14,037 bases of DNA, taken from positions 1 to 14,037 of the forward strand of contig JAQGII010000069.1 in NCBI GenBank assembly GCA_028291305.1, given 5' to 3'. A program made the translations under genes and the position numbers. This document shows positions 13,072 to 14,037 of this stretch, piece after piece (the first letter of the stretch is position 1; each line of letters starts with the position of its first letter). This DNA is from Caulobacteraceae bacterium. Lineage in GTDB: Bacteria > Pseudomonadota > Alphaproteobacteria > Caulobacterales > Caulobacteraceae. Under the pieces are notes generated by a model. The model was not told the DNA's origin. It did no database searches and saw only the letters and a program-made list of their open reading frames with translations.

Positions 13072-14037
13072 GTTCCCCCCCGCCCTGCTCGACCAGCCGG
13101 CGATGGCCGCCTCCGAAGCGGTGATCCGCAAGTGCGTCCACTGCGGGTTCTGCCTGGCCACCTGCCCCACCTACGTGCTGCTGGGCGACGAGCTCGACAG
13201 CCCCCGCGGCCGCATCTACCTGATCAAGGAGATGCTGGAGAACGAGCGCGACCCGACCGCCGAGGTCGTCAAGCACATCGACCGCTGCCTCTCCTGCCTG
13301 TCGTGCATGACCACCTGCCCCTCAGGCGTGAACTACATGCACCTGGTCGACCACGCCCGCGCCTACATCGAGCAGCGCTACAAGCGGCCCTGGCGCGACC
13401 GCGTCCTGCGCGGCCTGCTGGCGTCGATCCTGCCCGATCCCGGACGGTTCCGCCTGGCCCTGGCGCTGGCCCGGCTGGCCAGGCCCGCCCGGCCGATCTT
13501 CGCCGCCGCGCCCGCGCTGAAGCCGGTGGCGGCCATGCTCGCACTGGCGCCCGGGCGCCTGCCCCCGACCGCCTCCAAGGCCGACGCCCCGGCGGCGGCG
13601 TCCAAGGGCCGCGTGGCGCTGCTGCAGGGCTGCGTCGAGCCGGTGCTGCGGCCGGAAATCCGCGAGGCGACGGTGCGGCTGCTCAACCGGGCCGGCTACG
13701 ACGTGGTGTTCGCCAAGGGCGAGGCCTGCTGCGGCTCGATCGTGCACCACATGGGCCGCGAACAGGCGGGGCTGGACGCGGCCCGGCGCAATGTCGCCGC
13801 CTGGACGCGGGAGATCGAGACGGCGGGACTGGACGCCATCATCGTCACCGCCTCGGGCTGCGGCGTGACCATCAAGGACTACGGCTTCATGCTCAGGGAC
13901 GACCCGGCCTGCGCCGAGGACGCGGCGCGGGTGTCCGCCCTGGCCCAGGACATCAGCGAGTTCCTCGGCGGGATCGACCTGCCGCCCGGCAACGGCGGCG
14001 GCCTGGCGGTCGCCTATCACGCGGCCTGCTCGCTGCA
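13061..14037 (+). CDS. glcF: Glycolate oxidase iron-sulfur subunit GlcF, 5' part
   Basis: This frame begins at the ATG overlapping the glcE stop and stays open to the window edge, giving 325 complete codons with the 3' end missing. Two [4Fe-4S] ferredoxin motifs are complete: CVHCGFCLATCP at residues 25-36 and CLSCLSCMTTCP at 76-87. SPRGRIYLIKEML (47-59) lies between them, as is usual for the family. Further on are LLQGCVEPVL, GEACCGSIVHHMGRE and TASGCGVTIKDYG, the first of the cysteine-rich CCG repeats, and the last visible residues HAACSL begin another. GlcF passes electrons from the GlcD/GlcE flavins to quinone at the membrane. GGACGG about 7 nt upstream may serve as a ribosome-binding site, with coupling to glcE likely. 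Confidence 0.95.
   Translation, partial: MQTRFPPALLDQPAMAASEAVIRKCVHCGFCLATCPTYVLLGDELDSPRGRIYLIKEMLENERDPTAEVVKHIDRCLSCLSCMTTCPSGVNYMHLVDHARAYIEQRYKRPWRDRVLRGLLASILPDPGRFRLALALARLARPARPIFAAAPALKPVAAMLALAPGRLPPTASKADAPAAASKGRVALLQGCVEPVLRPEIREATVRLLNRAGYDVVFAKGEACCGSIVHHMGREQAGLDAARRNVAAWTREIETAGLDAIIVTASGCGVTIKDYGFMLRDDPACAEDAARVSALAQDISEFLGGIDLPPGNGGGLAVAYHAACSL

Noticed and set aside
1..14037. CRISPR array, tRNA, rRNA, insertion sequence or phage genes
   Set aside because: I looked for regular repeat-spacer units, cloverleaf-like RNA, transposase motifs and terminal inverted repeats and saw none.

Overview
The window is high-GC bacterial DNA with strongly GC-ending codons in the real genes. 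It most resembles an alphaproteobacterium, probably of the Caulobacterales type (Caulobacter or Phenylobacterium). That placement is inferred from protein resemblance (a TolC C-terminus of the RsaF type and ExoA/ExoO-like glycosyltransferases) and base composition; no rRNA or marker gene is present.

Left and centre (1-8370) is a surface-polysaccharide locus. The 3' part of a TolC-type outer-membrane channel gene (plus strand) enters from the left and meets a minus-strand gene set head-on. Read in the direction of transcription, that set is: an ExoA-like glycosyltransferase (8370-7171), two ExoO-like glycosyltransferases (7174-6161 and 6161-5184) joined by ATGA and TAGTG stop/start overlaps, a 120-bp gap, a short Wza/GumB-type export protein (5063-4362), a 314-bp gap, a Wzc/ExoP-type co-polymerase fused to a tyrosine autokinase (4047-1852), a 10-bp hairpin, and a secreted GH16 endo-glycanase (1789-902). 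These genes build, length-control, export and trim an exopolysaccharide with a succinoglycan-like gene set. No initiating transferase, flippase or polymerase is visible, so those must lie elsewhere.

Right (8755-14037) is a divergent plus-strand operon: a lactate/glycolate permease (LldP/GlcA family), glcD, glcE and the first part of glcF, which runs off the window. Together they take up and oxidise glycolate and/or lactate, passing electrons through the FAD subunits and two [4Fe-4S] clusters of GlcF.

The most notable unexplained signal is in the spaces between genes. The hexamer AAGCTT occurs five times in the window, every time in the non-coding gaps flanking the exopolysaccharide genes and never in the roughly 13 kb of coding sequence. 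Two pairs sit in longer direct repeats with 20-bp and 31-bp periods (about two and three helical turns), which suggests binding sites of a shared regulator. A perfect 9-bp inverted repeat sits just before the export-protein gene, and perfect hairpins separate co-polymerase from glycanase and permease from glcD.
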